Assembly: GCA_019750335.1 (NCBI GenBank) | Contig: JAIEOQ010000008.1 | Span: forward strand, 372,001 to 436,000 | DNA: 64,000 nucleotides | Source: Candidatus Obscuribacterales bacterium | GTDB taxonomy: Bacteria; Cyanobacteriota; Vampirovibrionia; Obscuribacterales; Obscuribacteraceae | Direction of reading: 5' to 3' | Part shown: in pieces, positions 32,311 to 42,031 of the stretch | Layout of the letters: the number at the start of each line of letters is the position of its first letter | How positions within the stretch are numbered: position 1 is the stretch's first letter | Translations under genes and position numbers: made by a program | Notes under the pieces: generated by a model | The model's input: the letters and a program-made list of their open reading frames with translations, nothing else | Databases searched by the model: none | What the model was told of the DNA's origin: nothing

Positions 32311-32769
32311 CTACATCGGAAAGAGCAAAGCCCAAACCACTGCAGCCATGACAAAAGCAGCGACCAGCAAACCGCCGGCCAAGCCGAGCACAAGCGCAAC
32401 GAGAAAGGACGAAAACAGGCTGATCCCCAGGACAGATAGATCCATGGCGTCGTAAAGCCGATGATTCGTGCGCCGCAAAAGACAATGGGTAAGCACGAAC
32501 CAGACAGCCAAGACCAAACCCATACCGATCCACACAGGCAAAATGCTGCCGCCATGCCACAAGGCATTGAGGGTGGCAATCAAGCCGCCGGACAAAAGCG
32601 CCCAGGCGATATGCTCTTCACGAACCCAACGATCGCGCCGTTTGAGATGAGCAAAATAAGCATCAAGATCCGGAAACTCAGTCGAACTGACCGCCGGATG
32701 CAAGCGCCCTAATACATCACCGCCGATAAAAACCAAAGCAATAACGCCGACCACAGATAAGACAAACAT
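32311..32769 (-). CDS. small membrane protein, 152 aa
   Basis: The start at 32769 is preferred over the ATG two codons earlier because GGAG then has a normal spacing. There are four or five hydrophobic helices, with a soluble loop after the first (AYFAHLKRRDRWVREEH). The last two helices run together to the C-terminus (LLVAAFVMAAVVWALLFPM). No family is recognised. The 33-base gap to its upstream neighbour suggests co-transcription. Confidence 0.62.
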   Translation of the reverse strand: MFVLSVVGVIALVFIGGDVLGRLHPAVSSTEFPDLDAYFAHLKRRDRWVREEHIAWALLSGGLIATLNALWHGGSILPVWIGMGLVLAVWFVLTHCLLRRTNHRLYDAMDLSVLGISLFSSFLVALVLGLAGGLLVAAFVMAAVVWALLFPM

Positions 32770-32802
32770 GATCATCTCCGTTACAGCTAAATTGCCCTGG
32801 GC

Positions 32803-33135
32803 CTAGTTACGAGAAGGAATAAAAACATAACAGACAATGGCCACGGAAACGACCGACCAAAGCGCAGCGGCGGCAGCCATGACAAACTGCCAACCCCAAA
32901 GGGCACCGCGCATAGCCGCAATCCCGGCGACAACCATGAGGACGGCAATAACCAGGGAGAAAGCCTTTTCGCGGGGCGTGGCGTCGTTGCCTAAATGAAA
33001 GTGGCGGAAATGGACCAGACAGACCGAGAGGAAAGAGGCGCCGCCACTGAACAAGAAATCACAGCCGAAAGCAAAGCGAGCAAAAACGAAAGAAACAAGC
33101 GCCAAGATGCAGTAAAGCAGGTTCTTGCCATTCAT
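32803..33135 (-). CDS. small membrane protein, 110 aa
   Basis: Four hydrophobic segments (LLYCILALVSFVFARFAFG, ASFLSVCLVHF, FSLVIAVLMVVAGIAA, FVMAAAAALWSVVSVAIVCYVF) make up nearly the whole protein. A short polar loop, HLGNDATPREKA, lies in the middle. It begins 30 bases after GmhB on the same strand. No family is recognised. Confidence 0.6.
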   Translation of the reverse strand: MNGKNLLYCILALVSFVFARFAFGCDFLFSGGASFLSVCLVHFRHFHLGNDATPREKAFSLVIAVLMVVAGIAAMRGALWGWQFVMAAAAALWSVVSVAIVCYVFIPSRN

Positions 33136-33165
33136 GAGAAAGACTTTCGAAGATGGATTTGTGGT

Positions 33166-33744
33166 TTAACGCTTATTGCGAAGAATGATCAAGTCAGCGG
33201 CTTCTTGCAACGACGGCAGAACAAGGGTACCGACCGGGCATTTGCCTTTTTCTTCCGGCTCGAGTCCGGTAAGAACCAGGATCGAAGTAGCACCAGCTGC
33301 GGTACCAGCTTCGACATCGGTGCTGCGGTCGCCGATCATGAACGAATTTTTCAAGTCGATGTTCAGAGTCTCGGCAGCTTCTTTGAGCATGCCCGGTTTT
33401 GGCTTGCGACAGCTGCACTTGCAGGTTTGTGCATGGGGGCAGAACTTGATCAGATCAGGAGATCCGGCCGGACCAAGGAGGTCTTGCATCTTTTTGTGCA
33501 CTGCCTCAAGCTCCGATCGCTTCATCGGCGCTCCGCGCCAAATCACTTTGCCTTCCAGGTTCTCTCCCAATCCGCCTTGATTGGAAACAACCACGACCAG
33601 AAAGCCGGCTTGCTTCAAGCGGCTGATTGAGTCAGCGGCGAAAGGAAAAACCTGCAATTCGCTTGGTTTGTTGACATTGGCGCCTTTGTTGATCACGCCG
33701 TCCCGATCGAGAAAAACGGCTCGTCGCTTAGGTTTGGCTGACAT
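33166..33744 (-). CDS. gmhB: D,D-heptose 1,7-bisphosphate phosphatase-like HAD (GmhB type)
   Basis: HAD-IIIA phosphatase of 192 aa. Motif I is FLDRDGVIN (nucleophile and acid/base Asp), motif II is VVSNQGG, the zinc loop CPHAQTCKCSCRKPKPGM carries the Cys ligands, and motif IV is GDRSTDVEAG. GmhB removes the 7-phosphate from heptose 1,7-bisphosphate in the ADP-heptose pathway for lipopolysaccharide core. The same fold also serves as histidinol-phosphatase. The C-terminal part matches normal length. No other heptose gene is nearby, so the substrate is assigned by family only. Confidence 0.82.
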   Translation of the reverse strand: MSAKPKRRAVFLDRDGVINKGANVNKPSELQVFPFAADSISRLKQAGFLVVVVSNQGGLGENLEGKVIWRGAPMKRSELEAVHKKMQDLLGPAGSPDLIKFCPHAQTCKCSCRKPKPGMLKEAAETLNIDLKNSFMIGDRSTDVEAGTAAGATSILVLTGLEPEEKGKCPVGTLVLPSLQEAADLIILRNKR

Positions 33745-34210
33745 TTATTGCTGCTCCGAACTGACCGCCGGTCGCATTCAACAGCTTTGACGCTGCTGAA
33801 GATATTGTGCGCTGACGGTCTGGCTTTGGGATATGGCTGTAAAAACGGCTTATATAAAATAGAACAAGTGGAACTTATTCTATTCCGCACTCTTATTACA
33901 AGTAAGCCCTTGATGAGAATTATTTGTAATAGCCGGTTGAATAGCGCCTTACGCAAGCTCGCGAACATCGGGCTGATGCTTAAATGCACTTATTGTCAAG
34001 CAGGCAACCTCTTGACTGCTTGCTCAAACCAAGCATTGAAGCCAAAAAACTAAATCAGCGACACAAGATTCTCAATCACCACAGTTCTCAAGCGTTAGCG
34101 GATCCAGTTCTCTATCAGTCTTAATAAGAGAGTTGTTTTTCTCTGTTTATCTTCCGGAGCTTATTAGCCAGTATTTTTCAGACCATTCGTCTTTTACCAA
34201 GGAAACACCC
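33745..34210. other. intergenic region with an inverted repeat
   Basis: 466 bases between divergent genes. ATAGAACAAGT (33858-33868) and ACTTATTCTAT (33872-33882) form an inverted repeat with one mismatch, suitable as an operator or hairpin. A + strand frame (33748-34053) lacks a ribosome binding site and is rejected. AAGGAAA at 34198-34204 serves the next gene. Confidence 0.4.
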
Positions 34211-36301
34211 ATGAAGCCCGCAGCAAATGCGCGTTTGGTTTATCCGCAAGCTAGACGTGTTGCACAACAAGACGATTATCACGGCACCACCGTCCACGAT
34301 CCTTATCGCTGGCTGGAAGATCCGGATGCCGCCGATACCCGCACCTGGATTGAAGCTCAAAATAAGCTGACCGGAAATTATTTGGCTGGAATAAGCGCCC
34401 GCCAAAAGATCAAAGCCCGCCTGACCGAACTCTGGAATTTCGAGAAAAGAAGCGCCCCCAGCCAGCGCGGGCAACGTTCATTTTTCTACCAAAACGACGG
34501 TCTGCAAAATCAATCGGTCTTGTATGTGCTCGACAAGCCAGAGGCTAAACCACGGGCGTTGCTCGACCCGAACACGCTTTCCGCCGACGGCACGGTCGCT
34601 CTAGCCGGCACGGCAATCAGCGAAGACGGCAAACTGATCGCTTATGGGCTTTCCACCTCGGGCTCGGATTGGCAGGAATGGAAAGTTCGCGATGTGGAAA
34701 GCGGAGCCGATCTCAGCGATCATCTGCGCTGGATCAAGTTTTCCGGCGCTGAATGGACTCACGACAACGCCGGGTTTTTCTACAGCCGTTACAACGAATC
34801 CGGCAAGCTAGAAGACACCAATTATTACCAGAAGCTTTATTACCACCGGCTCGGCACGCCGCAATCCGAAGACGTCCTGATCTATGAACGCAGCGACGAA
34901 AAGACTTGGGGTTTCGGCGGTTTGGTGACAAGCGACGGAAAATATTTGCTGATTGAAGTGTGGGAAAGCACTTCGCCAAAACGCCGCCTGCTCTACAAAG
35001 AGCTGGACAAGCCGGAAGCGCCGGTAGTCGAGTTGCTCATGAAAAACGATGCCGCCTATAGCTATGTCGGCAACGACGGTCCCGTCTTCTGGTTTCATAC
35101 GGATCTTGAGGCGCCGCGCGGGCGACTGGTGAGCATCGATTTAGCTCAGTCCAAAGCCGGCGCGGCGGCGATCGAAGAAGTGATCGCCCAATCAGCCGAA
35201 ACCCTGGAAGGCATCAGCTTGGTCGGCAAGCGCTTTTTCGTCTCTTACCTGAAAGACGCGCATAGCCAGGTCAAGGAATTCAGCCTTGAAGGCAAACTGA
35301 TCAAGGAGATCAAATTGCCCGGTTTGGGCAGCGTCAGCGGCTTTGGCGCCCGCCGCGAAGCCGAAACAATCTTCTACACTTTCAGCAGCTTCAGCGTGCC
35401 GGCAACCGTCTATCGTTACGACATCGAAAGCGGCGAGAGCACGCTTCACTTCCAGCCCAAACTGAAATTTGATCCGCAGAAGTATGTGACCAAGCAAGTG
35501 TTTTACACAAGCAAAGACGGCACACAAGTGCCGCTGTTCATCAGCTATCGCAAAGGGCTGAAACGCAACGGCAAGAACGCCACTTACCTCTACGGCTATG
35601 GTGGATTCGGCAACTCAATGACGCCGTCTTTCTCCGTAAATATGCTGAGCTGGATGGAGATGGGCGGCATCTTCGCTCAAGCCTGCATCCGCGGCGGCGG
35701 CGAGTACGGTGAAGAGTGGCACGAGGCCGGCACGAAGTTGAAGAAACAGAACGTGTTTGACGATTTTATCGCTGCGGCCGAATGGCTAATCGCCAATCGT
35801 TATACGGGCAAAGATAAGCTGGCCATCGGCGGCGGCAGCAACGGCGGTTTGCTCGTCGGCGCCTGCATGACCCAGCGACCGGACCTGTTTGCCGCAGCCT
35901 GCCCGGCCGTCGGCGTGCTAGATATGCTCCGTTTTCACCTATTCACTATCGGCTGGGCATGGGTTTCGGACTACGGCTCGGCTAAAGATGCAGAAGAGTT
36001 CCGGGCTTTGTACGCCTACTCTCCCCTGCATAATCTCAAGCCCGGACGGCTGTATCCGGCGACCTGGATTACCACCGCCGACCACGACGATCGAGTCGTA
36101 CCGGCGCACAGCTTTAAGTTTGCCGCTGCCTTACAGGCAGCCCAGGCCGGTCAAGGGCCTTGCTTGATTCAGATTGAGACTAAAGCCGGGCATGGCGCCG
36201 GCAAACCGACAGCCAAGATCATCGAAGCGGCAGCCGACAAATGGGGGTTCCTGGTTAAGGTACTCGAAATTCCGGCACGCAAGCTTCGGCACCAGAAATA
36301 G
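34211..36301 (+). CDS. prolyl oligopeptidase (S9A)
   Basis: This serine peptidase cuts short peptides after proline. The 696-residue chain starts with the S9A N-terminus (YHGTTVHDPYRWLED). A beta-propeller gate (~70-400) follows, then the alpha/beta-hydrolase domain with YGYGGFGNS, RGGGEYGEEWHEAG, the nucleophile Ser543 in GGGSNGGLL, the Asp in ADHDDRVVP and the His in KAGHGAG. ATG 34211 has AAGGAAA upstream; a frame 26 codons longer lacks one. No signal peptide remains at this start, so it is probably cytoplasmic. A strong terminator follows directly. Confidence 0.95.
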   Translation: MKPAANARLVYPQARRVAQQDDYHGTTVHDPYRWLEDPDAADTRTWIEAQNKLTGNYLAGISARQKIKARLTELWNFEKRSAPSQRGQRSFFYQNDGLQNQSVLYVLDKPEAKPRALLDPNTLSADGTVALAGTAISEDGKLIAYGLSTSGSDWQEWKVRDVESGADLSDHLRWIKFSGAEWTHDNAGFFYSRYNESGKLEDTNYYQKLYYHRLGTPQSEDVLIYERSDEKTWGFGGLVTSDGKYLLIEVWESTSPKRRLLYKELDKPEAPVVELLMKNDAAYSYVGNDGPVFWFHTDLEAPRGRLVSIDLAQSKAGAAAIEEVIAQSAETLEGISLVGKRFFVSYLKDAHSQVKEFSLEGKLIKEIKLPGLGSVSGFGARREAETIFYTFSSFSVPATVYRYDIESGESTLHFQPKLKFDPQKYVTKQVFYTSKDGTQVPLFISYRKGLKRNGKNATYLYGYGGFGNSMTPSFSVNMLSWMEMGGIFAQACIRGGGEYGEEWHEAGTKLKKQNVFDDFIAAAEWLIANRYTGKDKLAIGGGSNGGLLVGACMTQRPDLFAAACPAVGVLDMLRFHLFTIGWAWVSDYGSAKDAEEFRALYAYSPLHNLKPGRLYPATWITTADHDDRVVPAHSFKFAAALQAAQAGQGPCLIQIETKAGHGAGKPTAKIIEAAADKWGFLVKVLEIPARKLRHQK

Positions 36302-36305
36302 TGCC

Positions 36306-36343
36306 AACAAATAAAGCTGCCAGATCGGGCAGCTTTATTTGTT
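36306..36343 (+). terminator. rho-independent terminator
   Basis: AACAAATAAAGCTGCC pairs with GGCAGCTTTATTTGTT (16 bp) five bases after the prolyl oligopeptidase stop. Confidence 0.8.
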
Positions 36344-36350
36344 CAAAAAA

Positions 36351-36369
36351 TTACTATATTTTATGGTTA
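36351..36369. repeat. TACT-N9-AGTA intergenic palindrome, copy 4
   Basis: TTACT-ATATTTTAT-GGTTA follows the prolyl oligopeptidase terminator by seven bases. It has one mismatch (GGT for AGT). This copy is not in a convergent junction. Confidence 0.5.
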
Positions 36370-36846
36370 AATAACAAAGCCAGCACCGCATTTGATACCA
36401 AATTGCCGCCAGCAGAACCTAAGGAAACCATTAAGACCGGCTTTTTTAGCGAGCGTGGCGCTAGCTCCGCCAAGCGAAGTCGTCTTAAATCAAGCCTATA
36501 TTCTCTGGACAGTTTTAGCCGGGAAGTAATGTCAAGCAGCGAAAAAGACTGTTGTTCGGTGGTTTTTTTCCAATCGATACTTTGAGAAACTGTTCTCTTT
36601 CTGATCAAAAAGCATTAAGCGGCATTACTCACCCGATTGCTAGCCCCGGGCTTCAGGGCGTAACTTACCATGTCTCTTCCTATATTGCCCCCAGGCGTAT
36701 TTCTCACTACTAAATTCTATCCACCATCTCTCACAGAATCTCAACTGCAACTGCGCTAGACCGGGCACGGAGCTCGAGCATGCGGCTTGTAGCCGTATTG
36801 CAAGCGATCTGGGTGCAACTGCAGCGGATTCAAGAAAAGGCAGATC
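36370..36846. other. intergenic region, no gene seen
   Basis: 477 bases with short frames on both strands, none preceded by a ribosome binding site. It presumably holds the promoter of the 647-aa membrane protein gene. Confidence 0.35.
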
Positions 36847-38790
36847 ATGAAAGGTTTCTCGAAAGATCTCTTTGCCAACGGCGTTTCGTGGCGCTTAATC
36901 TACGAAATCCCTCTTTTTCTCATTGCCGGCGTCATTTATGCCTTCGTCGAAAGCGCTCGCTCTCTGACGAAGCATACTTACGGCAACGGCTGGGAAGCAC
37001 TGTTTTTGCGCTTGCCTTTCGGCAGCGTGCTCTCGTTTGCGGCGGCTGCCTCGGCCGGACATTATGTCGGCTGGACTCTTGGTGCTCCGACATGGCAATG
37101 GCTCTTAGCCGGTTTTGGCGCCATGGTCGGCACTTTTCTCTACGGTTGGCCGGCCTTGTATCTGGTTGCCGTCAGACCGGTATGGAAGCTGGCTGAGCTT
37201 CTCTGGGCAGCGATTCGTCGCGGGATCACTCAGCATGCCGAACGTTTTTTCAAGACCGTTCTTAGCGCCCTGGGCTATGCCTGCCCCGGCTCGCATCGAG
37301 CCTGGGATGCCGTGCTGAACAAGCACAGCAAGTCGTGGGCCGGTAGCCTCGCTTACGGGCTGACCTACGCTTCTGCTCTTTATTTCGCCTGGAAGCTTGG
37401 CTGGACCGCTTACGCTTGGGTCGGCGCTCTACTGCCGGCTTCCTTGCCTGTGGTTGCCTGGGTTCTGGCGACGGCCGGCGGATTGCTTGCTTTCCTCATG
37501 CTTGCCGGCACTGCCTGGCAGCTTGTTGAGTACGGCAAACTGCCTTTCCTCGGGCTACTGGCTGGTACAGGCGCCGGTCTTCTCTTTGCCGGAGCATTTC
37601 CGGCTATGGCCCTTGGCGGCATTCTTGTCGGTATCCTCACCGCCACTTACGGGTTCCCGTTGACCATTCTCCTTTTGAGCGGCGAGCTGATCAAGCAGCT
37701 GATCAAGAAAATCGAGCAGCTGGCTGAATTGTGCTACAGCGACAAGGACAAGGATTACGTGCTCTTCTTCCAGCATGTGACCAATTTCGGGCTGACGGTC
37801 GGAGCCGGCTACTTGGCTCAGCTGGTCTGCGTCAGCCTTGGCTTGACTCCGGTTTACGCTTGGGCGATCACCGGGATTGCCGCCTTGATCGCCTACAACG
37901 AGATTTATGATGCCTTTGGTGGAAGCTCCAGCGGCAACGGCCTCTTAGGTACCTTTAGCGGTCTTGCAGCCGCCTGGTTCGCCGGCAAGTGCTATTTTGA
38001 CGCCGGACTGACCGGAGGCATCTGGTTGGCGGTTCCCCTCGCTTTGCTTGCCGGGCTTATTCAAGCTTCGGTGGTTTTCCCGACGCTCTATGTCGCTGCC
38101 CGCTTCGTTCTGCGCGGTTTAGGTGCTGGCGCCCTCGGTCAGCCGCTCGATCGCTTGCATAAAGCTGTCGACAGCAACTTGCGTAAGGCAACCCGCTGGC
38201 TCGGTACGGTCTACAATGAGACTTACAAGGACAACAGCGGCTATCAAGCTTGGTTCTTGCAAGTGACCAACTTAGCGGCGACGGTCGGCACTTTCCTGGC
38301 TGTCAAAGCTTTGTTTGCGCCGGGATTGCTGACGACGATCAGCAGCGTTTTTGCCGCTTATGTGGTTTACAACTTGTTCGGTCAGCTCTTTAAGGGCTGG
38401 CGCGGCGGGGTTCCGCTGGTAGGCACTTTGGCTGCTTTTGCCGGAGCGATTTTCAGCGGTGCTTATGTTTATTCTGGTGGCTACAGTTTGTGGTTGGTAG
38501 TGATCTGCGCCCTCACCGGTGGCAGCATTACCTACTCCTTCCTCTTTCCCTTGGCTTACATGGCTTTGCGTTTGCCGGCCAAGCCGCTTTTGGCTAGCTG
38601 GTCAACCTCGCTTTTGGAGCGCCTCCACGAGATTTCTTGGAGCGTCTTCAGCGTCGTCTGGGACAAGATCATGGATCTTGTCGAAGTGATTATCCGGATC
38701 ATGGCTCCGTTCTGGAAAGTGTTTGCCAATGCCTTTGCGAAGGTCGGTGCTTTCTACCGGCAGATTCGCGATCGCTTGAATCGACGTTAG
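36847..38790 (+). CDS. large multi-pass membrane protein built of repeated units
   Basis: The 647-residue protein has about 15-18 hydrophobic helices and appears to be three units joined. Unit starts are recognisable: LPFGSVLSFAAAASAGHYVGW (~57), FFQHVTNFGLTVGAGYLAQL (~305) and WFLQVTNLAATVGTFLAV (~465). Each is followed by a Gly/Ala-rich helix, a short basic amphipathic stretch (e.g. LDRLHKAVDSNLRKATRWLG), and a proline-bearing pair of helices (FPLTILL, FPTLYVAA, FPLAYMAL). The C-terminal ~60 residues are amphipathic (WDKIMDLVEVIIRIM). The 102-aa gene at 50851 matches one unit. No transporter signature is recognised. A terminator follows. Confidence 0.75.
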   Translation: MKGFSKDLFANGVSWRLIYEIPLFLIAGVIYAFVESARSLTKHTYGNGWEALFLRLPFGSVLSFAAAASAGHYVGWTLGAPTWQWLLAGFGAMVGTFLYGWPALYLVAVRPVWKLAELLWAAIRRGITQHAERFFKTVLSALGYACPGSHRAWDAVLNKHSKSWAGSLAYGLTYASALYFAWKLGWTAYAWVGALLPASLPVVAWVLATAGGLLAFLMLAGTAWQLVEYGKLPFLGLLAGTGAGLLFAGAFPAMALGGILVGILTATYGFPLTILLLSGELIKQLIKKIEQLAELCYSDKDKDYVLFFQHVTNFGLTVGAGYLAQLVCVSLGLTPVYAWAITGIAALIAYNEIYDAFGGSSSGNGLLGTFSGLAAAWFAGKCYFDAGLTGGIWLAVPLALLAGLIQASVVFPTLYVAARFVLRGLGAGALGQPLDRLHKAVDSNLRKATRWLGTVYNETYKDNSGYQAWFLQVTNLAATVGTFLAVKALFAPGLLTTISSVFAAYVVYNLFGQLFKGWRGGVPLVGTLAAFAGAIFSGAYVYSGGYSLWLVVICALTGGSITYSFLFPLAYMALRLPAKPLLASWSTSLLERLHEISWSVFSVVWDKIMDLVEVIIRIMAPFWKVFANAFAKVGAFYRQIRDRLNRR

Positions 38791-38801
38791 TCCGTTTTTG
38801 T

Positions 38802-38830
38802 TGGGGACCGGAAACCATTTCCGGTCCCCA
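38802..38830 (+). terminator. rho-independent terminator
   Basis: TGGGGACCGGAAA pairs with TTTCCGGTCCCCA (13 bp, CCA loop) and TTTTGTTCTTT follows. Confidence 0.85.
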
Positions 38831-38859
38831 TTTTGTTCTTTAGCTTGAGGACAACTCCC

Positions 38860-39108
38860 ATGCTTTTAACCATTATCATCACGGTTTTGCTCACTCTGCT
38901 CTGCATGTTTTTTGGCATCCTGCTGGCCGGTAAACTGGTCAATCTTTTCGGCAACGCCTACCTCGCCCTGCTCGGACCTTTTGTTTCGTTGCTGGTCGGT
39001 ATCGGCTTCGGACTGAAGCACATCCCGCTCGGTGCTGGTATCACCGCCGGTGTGATCAGCGCCTTGGGTGCTCTTTTCGTAATCGCCAAAGCCGACTCGA
39101 CCAAATAA
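38860..39108 (+). CDS. small membrane protein, 82 aa
   Basis: ATG 38860 has GAGGAC upstream. Three hydrophobic segments cover most of the protein (MLLTIIITVLLTLLCMFFGI, AYLALLGPFVSLLVGIGFGL, ITAGVISALGALFVIA). The end is short and polar (KADSTK). It lies between a terminator and the tldD gene, 81 bases before tldD. No family is recognised. Confidence 0.6.
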   Translation: MLLTIIITVLLTLLCMFFGILLAGKLVNLFGNAYLALLGPFVSLLVGIGFGLKHIPLGAGITAGVISALGALFVIAKADSTK

Positions 39109-39189
39109 GCTCGTCATGTTCTAATTGAGCCAGCACCGCACCAAGCTCGTTGACATCTGGCGGTGCTGGCTCGGACGAAGAGGCAAACC

Positions 39190-40641
39190 ATGCAAAAATT
39201 AGGCGAGCACGCTTTAAACATCGCTGCTCAATTGGGGGCTGATTATGCCGACTTGCGCATCATCGAGCAGGAACGGCAAACGATCGTCACCAAAGGTCAA
39301 GTTGTCTCCGAATTGGATTCCGGCACCAGCCTTGGCATCGGCATCCGTGTTTTAGTCAAAGGCGGCTGGGGTTTTGCTTCCACCCAGCAGCTCAGTAGAA
39401 GCGCTATCGAAGCAGCCGTAAAAAGAGCTTTCACCGTAGCCAAAGCCAGCGCCTGCTGTGTCAATCCGGCCATCGGTCTGGCGCCCGAGCCGGTCTATGA
39501 TGCGACTTGGGTTTCACCGCATCTGGTCGATCCTTTCTCGGTCAGCCTCGAGGAAAAGATCGGCATTCTGTTGGAAGCGGCAAAGATCATGAACGCCGTC
39601 AAAGGCGTGACTTTAACCACCGGCTTCATGAGCTTCATTCGCGACGAGAAGCTGTTCATGTCTTCAAGCGGCAGCCGGATCAAACAAACTTTCATCCGCA
39701 GCGGCTGCGGCATTGAAGCTTATGCGGCCAACGCCGACGATCAACAAAGGCGCTCCTACCCCAAGTCGAACGGGCAACACGAACTGGCAGGCTGGGAGCT
39801 TATCCTCCGCCTCGATCTGAAGAAGGAAGCACAACGCGTTGCCGAAGAAGCTGTAGCCCTGCTGTCCGCTGACATTTGCCCCCGGACAGCGGCGACAGTA
39901 GTGCTTGAGCCTTCCCAGCTCGGTCTGCAAGTCCATGAAAGCATGGGACATCCGGCTGAATTGGATCGAGCTCTCGGGCAGGAAATCAATTTTGCCGGCG
40001 CTTCTTTTTTGACGCCGGATAAACTGAACAAGCTGCAATACGGCGCCGGAATCGTCAACCTGGTAGCGGACGCCACCACTCCCGGTGCAATCGGTTCTTT
40101 TGCTTTCGACGACGAGGGCGTGCAGGCGCAAAACGTGCACTTGGTTAAAGACGGCACCTTTACCGGCTATCTCAGCTCACGGGATACGGCAAGTTTGATT
40201 GGGCTTGAACGTTCCGGCGGCATGATGCGCGCTGAATCCTGCCACTTTGCGCCGATCATCCGCATGACCAACATTTCGCTTTTGCCAGGCGACGCCGGCT
40301 CCCTGGAAGACATTATTGCCGACACGGAAGACGGCATTTATATGGCGACCAACTACAGCTGGTCGATCGATCAGCTGCGCTACAACTTTCAATTTTCCAC
40401 CGAAATCGGTTGGGAGATTAAGAACGGCAAGCGCAAACGTATGCTCAAGAACTGTAGTTACGGCGGCATCACGCCGCAGTTCTGGAATTCTTGCGACGCT
40501 ATTGGCGGACGGCAGGATTATATGCTCTCCGGTGAACCGAACTGCGGCAAAGGCCAGCCGATGCAAACAATGTGGACCGGACACGGCGCTCCGCCGGCAC
40601 GGTTCCGCAACGTCAACGTCGGCATCGCGCATAAAGGTTAA
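39190..40641 (+). CDS. tldD: metalloprotease TldD
   Basis: TldD is the zinc-bearing subunit of the TldD/TldE protease, which trims unfolded peptides and matures some microcins. The 483-residue protein has the family N-terminus (YADLRIIEQERQTIVTKGQV), the GIGIRVLVKGGWGFAS segment and the metal motif HESMGHPAELD (HExxxH), with a downstream GSFAFDDEGV block. ATG 39190 is used; the frame extends nine codons further without support. Its partner subunit begins ten bases after the stop, so the pair is one operon. Confidence 0.95.
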   Translation: MQKLGEHALNIAAQLGADYADLRIIEQERQTIVTKGQVVSELDSGTSLGIGIRVLVKGGWGFASTQQLSRSAIEAAVKRAFTVAKASACCVNPAIGLAPEPVYDATWVSPHLVDPFSVSLEEKIGILLEAAKIMNAVKGVTLTTGFMSFIRDEKLFMSSSGSRIKQTFIRSGCGIEAYAANADDQQRRSYPKSNGQHELAGWELILRLDLKKEAQRVAEEAVALLSADICPRTAATVVLEPSQLGLQVHESMGHPAELDRALGQEINFAGASFLTPDKLNKLQYGAGIVNLVADATTPGAIGSFAFDDEGVQAQNVHLVKDGTFTGYLSSRDTASLIGLERSGGMMRAESCHFAPIIRMTNISLLPGDAGSLEDIIADTEDGIYMATNYSWSIDQLRYNFQFSTEIGWEIKNGKRKRMLKNCSYGGITPQFWNSCDAIGGRQDYMLSGEPNCGKGQPMQTMWTGHGAPPARFRNVNVGIAHKG

Positions 40642-40650
40642 GGAGCAGCC

Positions 40651-41997
40651 ATGTTAACTGAAGCAAAAGCAAGACAGATCATCGACACAGCTTTAACCCA
40701 TGCCCAAGGCAAATGCAGCGGCTGCGAAGTGACGCTGGAAAGCTCCGACATCGCCACCTCTCGTTTTGCCAACAACAGCATGACCCAGAATCAAGCCCCG
40801 GAGCGAACTTCAATCGCCGTCCGCGTTTTGAAAAATGGTCGGCAAGCACGTCTTACCTCCGATGACCTCGCGCCCAAATCCATTACTCGTTTGCTAGACG
40901 AAGCCCTGGCTGCCAGCCAAATTTTGGCAAAAGATCCAGGTTTGTTGCCGCTTTTAAGCGGTCACAAAAAGACCGCTGCCCAGCCCAATCGGCTCGATCG
41001 AAAAACAGCGTCTTTAAGTGCCGAAGCTCGGGCTGACGCTGTGGCGGAGATCATAAAGATCGCCTCCAGCCGCGGACTGAGCGCTGCCGGTGTTGTCGCC
41101 AGCGGCTCGGAATACACGGCAATCGGTAACTCAAAAGGACTTTTTGTCAGCCACCGGCAAAGCCACGCTCAATGTTCGGTGACCATGCGCGCCGGTGATG
41201 CCACCGGCTGGAGCAAGGCACATCATATCCGTTTTGCCGATTTGGATTGCGCCGGATTGGCTGAGCGCGCCGCCGACAAAGCTGCCGCCAATGTCAATCC
41301 GGTCGAGATCAAGCCGGGCAGATACACCGTAATTTTGGAACCTTCCGCCGTGCTCGACTTGCTAGCCTACATCTTTGCCGACTTCGGCGCCACCAGCCAG
41401 ATCGACAAACTGTCTTGCTTCCAGGATAAGCTAGGCAAGAAAGTTTTGGGCAGCAACATCAACATAGTTGATGACGTCCATCATCCTTTTCAGGCCGGGA
41501 TTCCTTTTGATGGGGAAGGTTTACCCCGGCAGAGCGTCAGCCTGGTCAAGAACGGAGTCTTCACTGACATGGTTTACGGGCGTCGTGCCGCCGCCAAACT
41601 GAAACGTAAAAGCACGGGGCACGGGCTTGCCGAGCCGAACAGCAGCGGTGAAATGCCGATGAATCTCATCGTTGGCGGCGGCGATGTTTCACTTGAAGAG
41701 ATGATCGCTTCAAGCAAAAAGGCTATTTTACTGACCCGAGTTTGGTACGTACGCAACGTCGATCCTTTAAGCAAGATCGTCACCGGTATGACTCGTGACG
41801 GCACTTTCCTAGTCGAAGACGGAGCCGTAAAAAGCGCCGTCAAAAATTTGCGTTTCAATCAAAGCCTGATTGAGATGCTCAACTCAGTGGTCGCTCTCGG
41901 TCCGTCATTACGCACCGCCGGCGAAGAAGGCTTCCCGGCAGTGGTGCCGCCCATGAAAGTGGAAAACTTCAACTTCGCTTCAACGACAACTTTCTAA
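40651..41997 (+). CDS. pmbA: metalloprotease TldE/PmbA
   Basis: The inactive partner of TldD, of normal length (448 aa). It has the PmbA layout (VTLESSDIATSRFANNSMTQN, TSIAVRVLKNGRQAR) and a C-terminal domain with IPFDGEGLPRQSV and RTWYVRNVDP-like LTRVWYVRNVD. It lacks the HExxxH motif that TldD carries, as expected for TldE. The two form a heterodimer in the cytoplasm. There is a ten-base spacing from tldD. Confidence 0.93.
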   Translation: MLTEAKARQIIDTALTHAQGKCSGCEVTLESSDIATSRFANNSMTQNQAPERTSIAVRVLKNGRQARLTSDDLAPKSITRLLDEALAASQILAKDPGLLPLLSGHKKTAAQPNRLDRKTASLSAEARADAVAEIIKIASSRGLSAAGVVASGSEYTAIGNSKGLFVSHRQSHAQCSVTMRAGDATGWSKAHHIRFADLDCAGLAERAADKAAANVNPVEIKPGRYTVILEPSAVLDLLAYIFADFGATSQIDKLSCFQDKLGKKVLGSNINIVDDVHHPFQAGIPFDGEGLPRQSVSLVKNGVFTDMVYGRRAAAKLKRKSTGHGLAEPNSSGEMPMNLIVGGGDVSLEEMIASSKKAILLTRVWYVRNVDPLSKIVTGMTRDGTFLVEDGAVKSAVKNLRFNQSLIEMLNSVVALGPSLRTAGEEGFPAVVPPMKVENFNFASTTTF

Positions 41998-42031
41998 CAT
42001 CCAACAGCACAATTTTTGAAAGGAAATTTCC

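Noticed and set aside
36354-36608. 84-codon - strand frame
   Set aside because: Begins inside no recognisable promoter or ribosome binding site and overlaps the copy-4 palindrome region.
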